DNA of 64,000 nucleotides from Parahaliea mediterranea (lineage in GTDB: Bacteria > Pseudomonadota > Gammaproteobacteria > Pseudomonadales > Halieaceae): contig NZ_QEWO01000002.1 in NCBI RefSeq assembly GCF_003402235.1, positions 434,001-498,000 of the forward strand, in the 5' to 3' direction. The translations under genes were made by a program, and so were the position numbers. Position 1 is the first letter of the stretch, and each line of letters opens with the position of its first letter. Positions 48,548 to 58,307 of this stretch are shown piece by piece. A model generated the notes under the pieces. That model was not told the origin of the DNA and did not search any database. It was given only the letters and a program-made list of their open reading frames with translations.

Positions 48548-50860
48548 TTAGAAATCGAAACTGAATTCGGCGCGCACGTTGCGACGGCTGCCACCGATAA
48601 AGGTCGGGATGCCAAAGTAGTCACCGGTATTGCCGGCATCCACCAGGTATTTCTCGTCGGTCAGGTTGCCGCCCACCAGGGCCAGCGACCAGTTGCCGCT
48701 GCCGCCGTAGTAGGACAGGCGCGCACTGAGCAGGCCAAAGCTGTCCTGGTATTCGTCCACCTTGGTGTCGGAAAAGGCGGCGGGCACGCGCTGTTGCAGT
48801 TCGGGCTTGTCGTTATCGTCGAAGAAGAACATTTCAGACTGCCAGCTGTACACCGGTGAAAACTCCAGGGACCCGCCAAACAGTGGCAGGGCCAGGTTGG
48901 CGCCCAGTGAAAATTTATGGTCAGGGCTGTTGCGGAACTGGTTGCCGTCGTAGGCACCGGAACGCAGGCGCGCCTTATTGTAGCCGTAGCTGGCGAAGAG
49001 GTTGATTGCCTCGGAGGCAAGATAATTGAACTGTGTCTCGAAACCGGTGGCGTCCGCCTCGCCGGCGTTCACCGCGGTAAAGCGGCCATCGATCACCGCC
49101 TGGGTCTGGAAGTTCTCGTATTCGTAGTAGTAGATGGAGGTGTCGCCCACCAGGCGGTTGTCCAGCAGCTGGAACTTGAGCCCGGTTTCCACCGATGCCA
49201 GCTCTTCCGTGGGAATAACCTCGGAGCTGCCGTCGGCGCCCACGTTGAGCACTTCCGGGCGCTTGCCGATGCCGTACACGGCGTACCAGTTGAGGCTGTC
49301 GCTGAAGCTGTAGCGTACACCGGCGCGGCCGGTGGTGGTGGTGGAGCTGTTGTCGTCGCTGACGGTATCGCCATTGGGCGTGGGGTTGAACAGGATGCCG
49401 CCGCCGGTCAGGTTGCTGGGGCCAAAGGGCGTGGTGCCGCGCAAGTACACGGTTTTGTCATCCCAGGTGACCCGGGCGCCGGCAAACACTTCCCACTGCT
49501 CGCTGAGGTGCCAGGTGGCATCGGCAAACAGGTCGTAGGTGCGCACATCGGCGTTGGTTTCAGTGCGATCCAGGTGGAAGGGCTTGAGCACATCCGCCGT
49601 GGGGCCCAGCAGGGCGTTGATCTCGTCGTTGGTCAGCCCGCGCGGGGCCAGCGGCTGCAGCACGCCGCCCAGCAGTAGGGCCATGGCGCGCTCGTCGTAG
49701 CCCAGATCCATGCTCATGTAGTTGCTGGCGTCGAACACACTGGCGCCCACAAAGCCGTCGAAATTGCCAAGGCCGGTGAAGTTCAGGCGAATTTCTTCCG
49801 AGAGCTGCTCGCCGCCGTTGCACTGGTGGCCGGCAATCATGTTGGTGGAGGTGCCGTCGCTGTCGAAGGACTCACAGGCGTCAAACCAGCGGTAGCCGGT
49901 GATGGCGGTCAGGCTCAGGCGCTCGTCGATGTCGTACTCGGCAATGCCGCTGGCCCCGCGAATTTCGCGCTGGAAGTACGGGTCGGGAATGGCGCCGAAA
50001 GTATCCAGGTGCAGGGGCGACCAGAAATCCAGGTCGCCAACCACGTCGCCGGTTGCCTGGTCCAGCGGCAGGAAGGTGCCGGACTTGAAGGGCACGGTGC
50101 TGTTGGTGTCGTCTTCATCCAGGGTGGCCACCAGGTTGAAGCTGAAGCGATCGGTAGGCTCCCAGCGGGCGCTGAAGCGGTAGGCCCGGGCGTCGATGTC
50201 GTTGTAGGTGTTGTCGCTGCCGATGTCTTCCACGTAGCCGTCGCGCTGGCGCATCAAGGCGCCGATGCGCACCGCCAGGGTGTCGGTGACCGGTACATTG
50301 GCCACCCCCTGCAGGTGGCGATAGTCGTAGTCGCCCATGCCGCCCTGTACTTCAAAACCCAGCTCATCTTCGGGGGTTTTGTGGAAGATGGAAACGCCGC
50401 CGTTCAGCGCCGAGCGGCCGTGCAGGGTGGACTGGGGGCCCTTCTCCACTTCGATGCGGTCGATATCAAACAGCTCGCCGTAGGACGATGCCGCCTGGGT
50501 TACCGCCACACCGTCCTGGAACACCGCCACCCGCAACTCGCTCTGGGGGCTGAAGTCGTTGGAGGTGATGCCGCGAATGGAAAAACCAGGCGCAAACTTG
50601 TCCTGCAGCTGGATGACAAAGCCGGGGGTGATGGCGGCAATACGGTCCAGTTCGGTGCCGCCGATCTGCTCCAGGAACTCGCCATCGTAGGCGCTCATGG
50701 ACATTGGTACATCGGTAATGCGCTGCTCGCGCTTCTGGGCGGTCACGGTGATGACTTCCAGCGCAGTGCCGGCAGACCGCACCGGCTCGGCCGCGGCCAG
50801 GGCCGGCACACTCGCCAGCAGCGCGGCGCTACAATAAACAGACAGGGGTTGTTGAGCCAT
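48548..50860 (-). CDS. TonB-dependent outer membrane receptor
   Basis: A 770-residue outer-membrane beta-barrel. The signal peptide ends near ALAAAEP, followed by a TonB-box-like EVITVTAQKR, a plug domain (PGFSIRGITSNDF, VEVEKGPQSTLHGRSALNGGVSI-type segment) and the barrel, ending in the C-terminal Phe of EFSFDF. Such receptors import siderophores, vitamins or organic substrates with TonB energy. Being co-transcribed with a phosphoesterase and headed by a PhoB box suggests that the cargo is a phosphorus-containing compound. This is inference. Confidence 0.93.
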   Translation of the reverse strand: MAQQPLSVYCSAALLASVPALAAAEPVRSAGTALEVITVTAQKREQRITDVPMSMSAYDGEFLEQIGGTELDRIAAITPGFVIQLQDKFAPGFSIRGITSNDFSPQSELRVAVFQDGVAVTQAASSYGELFDIDRIEVEKGPQSTLHGRSALNGGVSIFHKTPEDELGFEVQGGMGDYDYRHLQGVANVPVTDTLAVRIGALMRQRDGYVEDIGSDNTYNDIDARAYRFSARWEPTDRFSFNLVATLDEDDTNSTVPFKSGTFLPLDQATGDVVGDLDFWSPLHLDTFGAIPDPYFQREIRGASGIAEYDIDERLSLTAITGYRWFDACESFDSDGTSTNMIAGHQCNGGEQLSEEIRLNFTGLGNFDGFVGASVFDASNYMSMDLGYDERAMALLLGGVLQPLAPRGLTNDEINALLGPTADVLKPFHLDRTETNADVRTYDLFADATWHLSEQWEVFAGARVTWDDKTVYLRGTTPFGPSNLTGGGILFNPTPNGDTVSDDNSSTTTTGRAGVRYSFSDSLNWYAVYGIGKRPEVLNVGADGSSEVIPTEELASVETGLKFQLLDNRLVGDTSIYYYEYENFQTQAVIDGRFTAVNAGEADATGFETQFNYLASEAINLFASYGYNKARLRSGAYDGNQFRNSPDHKFSLGANLALPLFGGSLEFSPVYSWQSEMFFFDDNDKPELQQRVPAAFSDTKVDEYQDSFGLLSARLSYYGGSGNWSLALVGGNLTDEKYLVDAGNTGDYFGIPTFIGGSRRNVRAEFSFDF

Positions 50861-50914
50861 TCCTCTTACCTCGCAAGGGCTTGCAATTAATTAAGGAACG
50901 GCACAGTATCGTAA

Positions 50915-50936
50915 TTAAATGACAGAAAAATGACGC
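50915..50936 (-). promoter_or_regulatory. Pho box between the TonB receptor and TetR genes
   Basis: On the minus strand two adjacent 11-base units read GCGTCATTTTT (50936-50926) and CTGTCATTTAA (50925-50915). Both fit the PhoB half-site CTGTCAT-N4, the second perfectly. The box is about 55 bases upstream of the receptor start. A GATACT -10-like element follows at 50910-50905 (minus strand). Confidence 0.75.
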
Positions 50937-50949
50937 ACCAGGCAAATTC

Positions 50950-51573
50950 GTGAGCGAGCAAAATAACCGCGGCCGCCCCCGCAACCGCAAGATAGACAGC
51001 GCCCTGCTGCAGGCGGGCTGGGAGTCCCTGGCCGCCATGGGGTTTGATGGCATGACGATTGACGATGTGCTGGCCCGGGCGGGCTGCGGCCGCAACTCCT
51101 TCTATCGCCGCTTTGACGGCAAGCTGGCGCTGATCCGGCACATGCTGGCCCAGGCCTACGAACAGCTCGGTGAACTCCCCGACCCGGGCCTGCCACCGCG
51201 AGATCAGTTGATTGCCTGGATTGACAGCATGGGGGCGGCCCTCACCGGCCTGCGCGGGCGCGCCATGCTCAGTATTCTGGAGGCCCTGCCACGGCACCCG
51301 GAGCTGCGCTCTACCCGCTCCAGCATGCGCGATTCACCGGGCAGCCCCCTGCGCTCGCTGATCCGCGACTGTTGCAGTGCGGTGCCCAGCGACGATGCCC
51401 TGGCCTTCGCCGAGGACACCCTGGCGGGCGCCCAGCACTACCACATCACCACCCGCCAGCGGGCCTGGACGCGGCGCGACTCGGTGCGCATGGTGGATGC
51501 GCTGATCGGCATGCTGGAAAACGAACTGGCCCCGCATCGCCAGGGCGGCGGCGCGGGCCGCTCGCGCCGTTAA
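50950..51573 (+). CDS. TetR/AcrR-family regulator
   Basis: A 207-residue regulator starting at GTG. The N-terminal TetR HTH (residues about 12-58) reads IDSALLQAGWESLAAMGFDGMTIDDVLARAG, then CGRNSFYRRFDGKLAL. The C-terminal ligand domain is not assignable. It is divergent from the TonB receptor, and its start is only 14 bases from the Pho box. PhoB binding could therefore affect both directions, and TetR probably represses the receptor operon. The end overlaps convergent tadA by four bases. Confidence 0.87.
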   Translation: MSEQNNRGRPRNRKIDSALLQAGWESLAAMGFDGMTIDDVLARAGCGRNSFYRRFDGKLALIRHMLAQAYEQLGELPDPGLPPRDQLIAWIDSMGAALTGLRGRAMLSILEALPRHPELRSTRSSMRDSPGSPLRSLIRDCCSAVPSDDALAFAEDTLAGAQHYHITTRQRAWTRRDSVRMVDALIGMLENELAPHRQGGGAGRSRR

Positions 51574-52031
51574 CGCCGGGCGCGGAAGAAGGCCTTCAAG
51601 CGCTGGCTGCTGTCTTCGGCAAGCACCCCTTCCTGCCAGCTTACCCGGTGGTTGTAGCGCGGCTCGTCCAGCAAACAGCAGGTGCTGCAGGCCACCCCGG
51701 CGCGGGGCTCCCGGGCGCCAAACACCACCCGGTCAATGCGGGCGTGAATCATCGCCCCGGCGCACATAGTGCAGGGCTCCAGGGTGACGTACACGGTGGC
51801 GCCAGGCAGGCGGTAATTGCCCACCGCCCGGGCGGCATCGCGCAGGGCCACAATCTCGGCATGGGCGGTGGGGTCCGCGTAGCTGATCACCGAGTTCCAG
51901 CCCTCTCCCAGCAGGGCGCCCTCGCGCACCACCACCGCGCCAATGGGCACCTCGCCCTCGTTCTCGGCGCGGTCGGCCAGGGTCAGGGCGCGGCGCATCC
52001 AGTGTTCGTCTTCCGCCAGGTTGATGGCCAT
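51570..52031 (-). CDS. tadA: tRNA adenosine(34) deaminase TadA
   Basis: A 153-residue zinc deaminase that converts A34 to inosine in tRNA-Arg. The catalytic set is complete: His57 and Glu59 in HAEI, and Cys87 and Cys90 in PCTMC. ATG 52031 starts MAINLAEDEHWMRRAL. Convergent with the TetR gene. A single housekeeping gene with normal length. Confidence 0.95.
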   Translation of the reverse strand: MAINLAEDEHWMRRALTLADRAENEGEVPIGAVVVREGALLGEGWNSVISYADPTAHAEIVALRDAARAVGNYRLPGATVYVTLEPCTMCAGAMIHARIDRVVFGAREPRAGVACSTCCLLDEPRYNHRVSWQEGVLAEDSSQRLKAFFRARR

Positions 52032-52248
52032 GTGTAAACGCTCTTAAAAAAAGCGCAGTGTACTGAATCGGGGCGCTTGCCGGTACAAATCGCCGGCACA
52101 ACGTGAAAGCGCAATGCAACGCTACCGTCCGCAAGAGCAAAACACCGCCACAACTGGGCCGCGCCGCGGTGGTGGCGTATGATTTTGGCCAAGCCGGCAC
52201 CAGGCGCAACCACGGTGCCCACCGACTACCCAACCCACGGAGCCCGGC

Positions 52249-53292
52249 ATGAGCACAGCGCCCATTCGCCTTACCGAATACAGCCACGGCGCCGGTTGCG
52301 GCTGCAAGATTGCGCCGGCGGTGCTGGATACCATCCTCGCCTCGCAGCTGCAGTTACCCGACTCGCCCCGGTTGCTGGTGGGCAACCACAGCCGCGACGA
52401 CGCGGCCGCCTACGACCTGGGCAATGGCCAGGTGGTGCTGAGCACCACGGACTTCTTCATGCCCATTGCCGACGACCCATTTGACTTTGGGCGCATCGCC
52501 GCCACCAACGCCATCAGCGATATTTACGCCATGGGTGGACGCCCCCTGATGGCCATTGCCATTCTCGGCTGGCCGGTGAACACCCTGCCCGCACACGTGG
52601 CGGCACAGGTGGTGGACGGCGGGCGCCAGGCCTGCGCGGATGCCGGCATCAGCCTGGCCGGCGGCCACAGTATCGATTCGCCGGAGCCGATCTTCGGCCT
52701 GGCGGTAACCGGGCTGGTGGCCAAAGCACAGCTCAAGCAGAACAACCGGGCCAGTGCCGGCAGCCGGCTCTACCTCAGCAAGCCCCTGGGTGTGGGTATT
52801 CTCACCACCGCCCAGAAGCAGAAAAAACTGCGCCCGGAACACCAGCACCTGGCCCGCGACGTGATGTGCACCCTCAACAGCATTGGCACTGAGCTGGCCG
52901 CCATCGACGGGGTAGAGGCCATGACCGACGTTACCGGCTTTGGCCTGATGGGCCATCTGCTGGAAGTGTGCGAGGGCAGCGGCGTTAACGCCGTGATCCG
53001 CGCATCCGCTGTGCCCCTGCTGCCAGCCGTGCAGGACTACCTGGCCGCCGGCTGCCTGCCCGGTGGCACCGGGCGTAACTTCGACTCCTACGGCGCACGC
53101 CTTGGCCCCCTGAACGACGAACAAAGGGCCCTGTTCTGCGACCCGCAAACCAGCGGCGGCCTGCTGCTGGCGGTGCGCCCCGAGGCCTGCGACGCCGTTG
53201 AGGCCCTGCTGCGCGCCGCCGGCGCCTGCTGCCACAGCATCGGCGAACTGCGCCCGCAAAATAGCGGCCCGCGGATTGAGGTGCAGCCGTGA
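52249..53292 (+). CDS. selD: Selenophosphate synthetase SelD
   Basis: A 347-residue ATP-dependent enzyme making selenophosphate from selenide. The N-terminal catalytic HGAGCGCK has Cys17, Cys19 and Lys20, so it is the cysteine (not selenocysteine) form. Gly-rich and Asp motifs follow ([47 protein letters not shown]). GGAG lies a few bases before ATG 52249. It is paired with mnmH downstream; selA and selB are not in the window, so the local use is selenouridine tRNA. Confidence 0.96.
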   Translation: MSTAPIRLTEYSHGAGCGCKIAPAVLDTILASQLQLPDSPRLLVGNHSRDDAAAYDLGNGQVVLSTTDFFMPIADDPFDFGRIAATNAISDIYAMGGRPLMAIAILGWPVNTLPAHVAAQVVDGGRQACADAGISLAGGHSIDSPEPIFGLAVTGLVAKAQLKQNNRASAGSRLYLSKPLGVGILTTAQKQKKLRPEHQHLARDVMCTLNSIGTELAAIDGVEAMTDVTGFGLMGHLLEVCEGSGVNAVIRASAVPLLPAVQDYLAAGCLPGGTGRNFDSYGARLGPLNDEQRALFCDPQTSGGLLLAVRPEACDAVEALLRAAGACCHSIGELRPQNSGPRIEVQP

Positions 53293-53340
53293 GCGCGGGG
53301 AAACAGCCTTGAGCGATTCGGAAACAGCCGTGAGCCGCCC
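53284..53340 (+). repeat. Three imperfect 20-bp repeats across the selD-mnmH junction
   Basis: Units start at 53284, 53304 and 53325. Each has CAGCC(G/T)TGAGC; the first two continue with a variable stretch ending in GGAAA. The first holds the selD stop, and each offers a GTG or TTG codon with GGAAA nearby. They appear to be a local tandem duplication of a stop/start junction. Confidence 0.7.
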
Positions 53341-54436
53341 CGATACCCAGGACTACGCCGCGCTGTTCTTGCGCGACACGCCCCTGTTCGACACCCGGGC
53401 GCCCCTGGAATACCGCAAGGGCTCCTTCCCCCACACCGCCAGCCTGCCCCTGATGACCGATGCCGAGCGGGCGCAGGTGGGCACCTGCTACAAGCGCGAG
53501 GGCCAGCAGGCCGCCATCACCTTGGGGCACCGGCTGGTCAGTGGCGAGGTAAAAGAACAGCGCCTGCAGCAGTGGCTGGCCTTTGCCCGCGCCCACCCCG
53601 GAGGCTACCTGTTCTGCTGGCGCGGTGGCCTGCGCAGCCAGACCGTGCAGCAGTGGATGCGTGAGGCCGGGGTAAACTACCCACGGGTGATTGGCGGCTA
53701 CAAGGCCATGCGCCGGTATCTGCTGGACACCACAGAAGAGGTGCTGGCGCGGTGCCCGCTGATCGTAGTGGCCGGGCGCACCGGCTGCGCCAAAACCGAC
53801 CTGCTGCACCAGCTGCCGCGCAGCATCGACCTGGAGGAGCTGGCCCACCATCGCGGCAGCAGTTTTGGTAAGCGCCCCGGCGGGCAGCCGGCGCAGATCG
53901 ATTTTGAAAACCGCATCGCCATCGCCCTGCTGCGCGCCGACCACGCCGCCCCCGGGCAGCCGTTACTGGTGGAGGATGAAAGCCTGCTGATTGGCCGCTG
54001 CGCCCTGCCGCTGGCGCTGCGCACCCGCATGGAATCCGCCACCACCGTGGTGGTGGAAAGCCCGCTGGAAGCGCGGGTGGAGCACAGCTACCGCCACTAC
54101 ATTCTTGACAAGCTCGCCGAGTGGCAGCAAGCGCTGGGCGAGGCAGAGGGCTTTGATGCCTTCGCCAATGACCTGCACACGGCGCTGGCCAAGTTGCAGC
54201 GCCGGCTGGGCGGCAGCCGCCACGCGGCGCTCAAGGCCCAGCTTCAGCAGGCCCTCACCGAGCAGCAGCACGGCGACAGCAGCGGCCACCGCCTGTGGAT
54301 TCGCACCCTGCTCAGGGACTACTACGACCCGATGTACGACTACCAGCTTGCCCGCACGGCGCGTCCGGTTGCCCTGCGAGGCAGCGCCGCCGAGGTCAGG
54401 GACTACCTGCTCTCGCGCGCCGGCAGCGGCGCGTGA
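53330..54436 (+). CDS. mnmH: tRNA 2-selenouridine synthase MnmH
   Basis: A 368-residue enzyme replacing sulfur by selenium in 2-thiouridine 34 of tRNAs. The N-terminal rhodanese domain has the catalytic Cys96 in YLFCWRGGLRSQT; the P-loop GRTGCAKT is at 149-156. GTG 53330 gives an N-terminus like E. coli SelU (DYAALFL preceded by about eight residues). TTG 53309 with GGGGAAA upstream is an alternative created by the repeated junction. It needs the selenophosphate made by SelD, encoded immediately before it. The end overlaps the convergent AsmA gene by 34 bases. Confidence 0.93.
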   Translation: MSRPDTQDYAALFLRDTPLFDTRAPLEYRKGSFPHTASLPLMTDAERAQVGTCYKREGQQAAITLGHRLVSGEVKEQRLQQWLAFARAHPGGYLFCWRGGLRSQTVQQWMREAGVNYPRVIGGYKAMRRYLLDTTEEVLARCPLIVVAGRTGCAKTDLLHQLPRSIDLEELAHHRGSSFGKRPGGQPAQIDFENRIAIALLRADHAAPGQPLLVEDESLLIGRCALPLALRTRMESATTVVVESPLEARVEHSYRHYILDKLAEWQQALGEAEGFDAFANDLHTALAKLQRRLGGSRHAALKAQLQQALTEQQHGDSSGHRLWIRTLLRDYYDPMYDYQLARTARPVALRGSAAEVRDYLLSRAGSGA

Positions 54437-56898
54437 GTGTACTTGGCAAAGGTGCCCTCGCAGTGATCCACCGTGCCGGTGGCGCGGTCCATCAGCCCCT
54501 TCCACAAAATTGACATACCGCCGGTGGCCACCGCCGCCCCAGCGGTGAGCAGGGTGCCCTTTTCATCCAGCCCGATGCGCGGTGCAGCCAGGGTGCCCTC
54601 CAGCGACACAAAGGGCGTGACGAACATATCGGCGCTCACCCCCACGCCCTTGCGCGGTTTGGTGTTGAACACGATGTTGATGGCCTCGTCAGTCAAGTCC
54701 ACCTCGCCGCTGGCTACCACCTGCAGTTTCTCTGTCTGTATCGCCACCGGCTCGATACTTACCTGGCCGGCGTCGATCTCCATGGCCACCACACCGCACT
54801 GGAAGGCCATGTGCGCCTGGGTTTTGGCGAACGGATTCAGGGCCGACACCAGCTGCGCCAGGAGGTCGCCGGAGAAGGTCTCCATAATGCTGTTGGTCAA
54901 AAGCCCCGGGCCCATGGTCAGCATGGCCTTGCCATCGCTGCCGGCAGCCAGCGCCCGGGGGCTGGCCCCGCTGGCGGCCAGTTCCAGGCTGAGGCTGAGG
55001 GGCGGAATGTCCTCGGCCTTTTCCACCTCGCCTGAGGCCAGGTTGATCCGGAAGTCCCGCAGCTGGCTGTTGAGGCTCAATTGCGGCTGCTCGCCACGGT
55101 TGTCGAGCACCAGGCGGTTGCGCCCTTCGCCGCCATCGGCGCCGGTTACATCGGCGCTGATGTCGAGCCGGCCGTCCTGCAACACGGCCTTCACGGCCAC
55201 GTCTTCCAGCACCAGCAGGCGGGTGTGCAGCGCCGCTATCTGCCACTGCACATCGATACGGTTGTCCTGCAGGGCGGCCAGCGGCAGCGCCGCCTCGCCA
55301 AACACATAGCGCGCCGGCTCACTTGCCGAGCGGGTGCTGGCTGCGGTCGGCTCTCTTTTGGCGGGATCTTTTATAGCGGATTCATTTGCGGTTGACGCCT
55401 TTGTGCTCGCATCGCTTGCGGCTGGCTCCTGTGGCTCGCCCTGCCACTGCACCAGGTCGATGCGGCTGGAGGTGAGCGCCGCCACCAGCACGGGGCTCTT
55501 TTTACTGCCTTCACTGCTGTGACTTTCATCGCCGCTGTCGGCGGCCGTCAGGGACAGCTCCCCGGCAAGGTCGCTGTTGCCAAGCTGCACCTGCAGCGGC
55601 GCCACCACAAGACCAGCGGCAGACCAGTCGATGGTGGCGGCAAGCTGGAAGGGCAGCTCGGGCAACTGCGCCATCAACTCCGAGGCCAGCTCGCCCTTTG
55701 CCTCAAGTTCAAAGTGGCCCGCCCCGTCTTCACCGGCCAAGCTGCCCTGCCCCTCCAACTGTGCATCGCCAAGGCCCAGGCGGAGGTCGCTGACAGTCAA
55801 GCCCGCATCCAGGCCCTGCTCCGCCGGCGCCAGGTTGACGGCAAAGCTCAGCGGCAATCCGGGCAGGCCCTGCACGGCAAATACCGATGCCAGCGCCTTG
55901 AGGGTATCGATACGCCCTTCGACGGCCAGGCGATCCGGCGTGGCATCCAGCTGCGCCTTGAGCGCCACCTCACCCAGCGAGCCGGTGAGGCTTCCTGATA
56001 CCTGCTCCTGGCGGTCACGCAGCTCGGCAAGCAGGTGGGCGCTGTCGCCGGTAGCCAGCGGAATGTCCAGGGCGTCCAGCAGGGCCTGCAGCCCGCTTGC
56101 CTGCACTTCCACTTGCAGTTGGCCGTCTTCGCCAGCCGCATCAGGCACTAGGCGCTGGCCCTGCAGGGTGAATTCGGCATCGGCCAGTTGCGCGGCCAGG
56201 TGACACCGCAGGCTGCCCCCGGCAGCCAACGCCACGCGGCGCCCGATTTGCCCGGACAGGCGCAGCGGCAGCGTGCGCACCCGGCCCTCACCCTGCAGTT
56301 GCAGATCGTCGTTGTCGTCTGCCTCCACTTTAAGGGTTGTCAGCTCATAGACCTGATCGGTGTTGTTGCCGTTCTCTTCACTACGCTGGCGCAGGCGCAG
56401 GTTCTGCAGCCGGGCCGCTTCCAGCATGATGCCGATACCCGTGCCCTCACCCGTAAACGCGGTGTCAGACGCCGCCGCGCCTTCCCCGGTGGACGCCAGC
56501 GGCAGGTTGCTCTGCCCATCGGGGCCATGCTCCAGCAGCAGGTCGATATCGCTGGCCTGCACCAGTTGGATGTCTACCGGGCCCTGCTGCCACAGCGAGG
56601 CCGTGCGCAGGGCCACCTCCACCTGGCCGGCGCTGGCCATGTCCGGCTCGCTGCCCCAATCGGCGTTGGCCAGTGCCAGCTGGCTGGCAGACAGGTGCAA
56701 CTGTGGCCACAGGCTCAGGCCGATTTCCCCTTCCAGCCGCACCTCCCTGCCGATGGAACGGCTGGCCAGTGAGGCGATCCAGCCGCGGTGGGCGGTGAGG
56801 TCGGCATAGTGCAGCCAGGCCAGTAGAGCGCCCAGCACCAACAACAGGGCAAGCAGCAGGGCGAGCAGAATGGAGAGCAGGGTTTTGAAAGCAGTCAT
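54403..56898 (-). CDS. AsmA-family outer-membrane biogenesis protein
   Basis: An 831-residue protein with an N-terminal membrane anchor (LLSILLALLLALLLVLGALLAW) and a long beta-rich periplasmic part. The AsmA N-terminal domain (RSIGREVRLEGEIGLSLWPQLHLSASQLALAN) and the C-terminal block (NPFAKTQAHMAFQCGVVAMEIDAGQ, IVFNTKPRKGVGVSADMFVTPFVSLEGTL) identify the family. AsmA-like proteins act in lipid transport or assembly at the outer membrane. A Ser/Ala/Lys/Thr-rich linker lies near residue 530. ATG 56898 is chosen because the anchor follows at once. Confidence 0.9.
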   Translation of the reverse strand: MTAFKTLLSILLALLLALLLVLGALLAWLHYADLTAHRGWIASLASRSIGREVRLEGEIGLSLWPQLHLSASQLALANADWGSEPDMASAGQVEVALRTASLWQQGPVDIQLVQASDIDLLLEHGPDGQSNLPLASTGEGAAASDTAFTGEGTGIGIMLEAARLQNLRLRQRSEENGNNTDQVYELTTLKVEADDNDDLQLQGEGRVRTLPLRLSGQIGRRVALAAGGSLRCHLAAQLADAEFTLQGQRLVPDAAGEDGQLQVEVQASGLQALLDALDIPLATGDSAHLLAELRDRQEQVSGSLTGSLGEVALKAQLDATPDRLAVEGRIDTLKALASVFAVQGLPGLPLSFAVNLAPAEQGLDAGLTVSDLRLGLGDAQLEGQGSLAGEDGAGHFELEAKGELASELMAQLPELPFQLAATIDWSAAGLVVAPLQVQLGNSDLAGELSLTAADSGDESHSSEGSKKSPVLVAALTSSRIDLVQWQGEPQEPAASDASTKASTANESAIKDPAKREPTAASTRSASEPARYVFGEAALPLAALQDNRIDVQWQIAALHTRLLVLEDVAVKAVLQDGRLDISADVTGADGGEGRNRLVLDNRGEQPQLSLNSQLRDFRINLASGEVEKAEDIPPLSLSLELAASGASPRALAAGSDGKAMLTMGPGLLTNSIMETFSGDLLAQLVSALNPFAKTQAHMAFQCGVVAMEIDAGQVSIEPVAIQTEKLQVVASGEVDLTDEAINIVFNTKPRKGVGVSADMFVTPFVSLEGTLAAPRIGLDEKGTLLTAGAAVATGGMSILWKGLMDRATGTVDHCEGTFAKYTHAPLPARESR

Positions 56899-57157
56899 AG
56901 GCAAGGGCGCGAGCAATAGACAACAGTAGATGACCGTGCGGCCTGGGGCGCTTCGCCGCGGCGAAACCCGGTGTGTTGTGCAGTGTAGCCCTGCCTGCGG
57001 CGCTTGCCACTCTCGTAGCACCCGCAGCCTTCGCAGCCTCCGCAGCCCTCACAGCCCTCACAGAAGGAGCGCCGCCACTGCCTCCCATTGCCCGCCATGA
57101 CAGATGGCCAGGGCCGCCTATACTTGCTGCACCCTCACAACCAATGCAGATGCTGCC

Positions 57158-58288
57158 ATGGCCAAGCCTGTACCTGCCCTTTCTCTCAAGCACCGCACGC
57201 CCGACACGCACTGGCGCCCTTTCGCCCGTGGGGCGCTGGCCCTGTTTGTGTCGGCACTGGCGGTGCTGGCGCTGCTGCTTTCGCGCCAGGCAGGCGCCGC
57301 TGTCATCCTGCAGTACCACCACATCAGCGACAGCACGCCCGCCAGTACGTCCACCTCGCCGGCGCGTTTTGCATTACACCTGGCATTGCTTGAGCAGCAG
57401 GGCTTTCGTGTTGTGCCGCTGCAAGCGCTGGTGGACGCCCACGCACGCGGCGAAGCCCTGCCTGATCGCACCGCCGCCATCACCTTTGACGATGGCTACC
57501 GCTCCATCGCCGAGACCGCACTGCCCCTGCTGCAAGCGCGCAACTGGCCGTTCACCGTGTTTATCAACAGCGACCCCCACGACGAGGGCAACCCCCTGTA
57601 CATGAGCTGGGATCAGCTGCGCGAACTGACCCGCCACGGCGGCACCGTCGCCAACCACAGCGCCAGCCACCCCTACCTGCTTGAGCGCCAGGGCGACGAA
57701 AGCGACAGCGCCTGGCGTGAGCGCATCCAGGGGGAGATCAACCGCGCGCAGCAGCGCATCGGCGACGAAATCGGCCAGGCACCCAGGTTGTTTGCCCATC
57801 CCTACGGCGAGTACGACAGCGCCGTGCTCGAGATACTCTCAGCGCTGGGCTTCGCCGGCTTTGGCCAGCAGTCCGGACCGCTGGCACCCTACAGCGACGC
57901 CCGCGCCCTTCCGCGCTTTCCCTTTGGCGGCAGCTACGGTGACCGGCGGGATTTTTTGACCAAAATCAACAGCCTGCCCATGCCGCTGTCTGCCAAGGGC
58001 ATGCAGCTTGCAAGCGAGCGCGGCGAGCTACAGGCGGATGGCGTGATCAGCCCAGGCGCCCGGCCGGTTTTGACCCTGCATTTTCAGCACATTCCCGAGG
58101 GGTTACACTGTTTTATCTCCGGGCAGGGTGCGGTGGAGCCGCAGGCCGCCAGCGGTGCACTGAACGTGCAGGCACCGCAACCGCTGGGCCCGGGCCGTTC
58201 CCGGTACAACTGTACCGCACCCGCCGGGGACGGACGTTTTTACTGGCTGTCGCAGGTATGGATTGCGCGCCAGCCACCCGCACACTAA
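57158..58288 (+). CDS. Polysaccharide deacetylase family protein
   Basis: A 376-residue protein with a membrane/signal helix (about 25-42) and a NodB-type carbohydrate esterase 4 domain: AVILQYHHIS, the metal Asp motif ITFDDGYRS and the His motif VANHSASHPYL. The DxxxxR-type FAHPYGEYD is near the middle of the domain. It removes acetyl groups from a cell-surface sugar polymer. A beta-rich C-terminal part (about 280-376) is not assigned. ATG 57158 is the probable start; no good ribosome site is seen. Confidence 0.86.
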   Translation: MAKPVPALSLKHRTPDTHWRPFARGALALFVSALAVLALLLSRQAGAAVILQYHHISDSTPASTSTSPARFALHLALLEQQGFRVVPLQALVDAHARGEALPDRTAAITFDDGYRSIAETALPLLQARNWPFTVFINSDPHDEGNPLYMSWDQLRELTRHGGTVANHSASHPYLLERQGDESDSAWRERIQGEINRAQQRIGDEIGQAPRLFAHPYGEYDSAVLEILSALGFAGFGQQSGPLAPYSDARALPRFPFGGSYGDRRDFLTKINSLPMPLSAKGMQLASERGELQADGVISPGARPVLTLHFQHIPEGLHCFISGQGAVEPQAASGALNVQAPQPLGPGRSRYNCTAPAGDGRFYWLSQVWIARQPPAH

Positions 58289-58307
58289 ACACAACGGAGC
58301 ACCCTTT

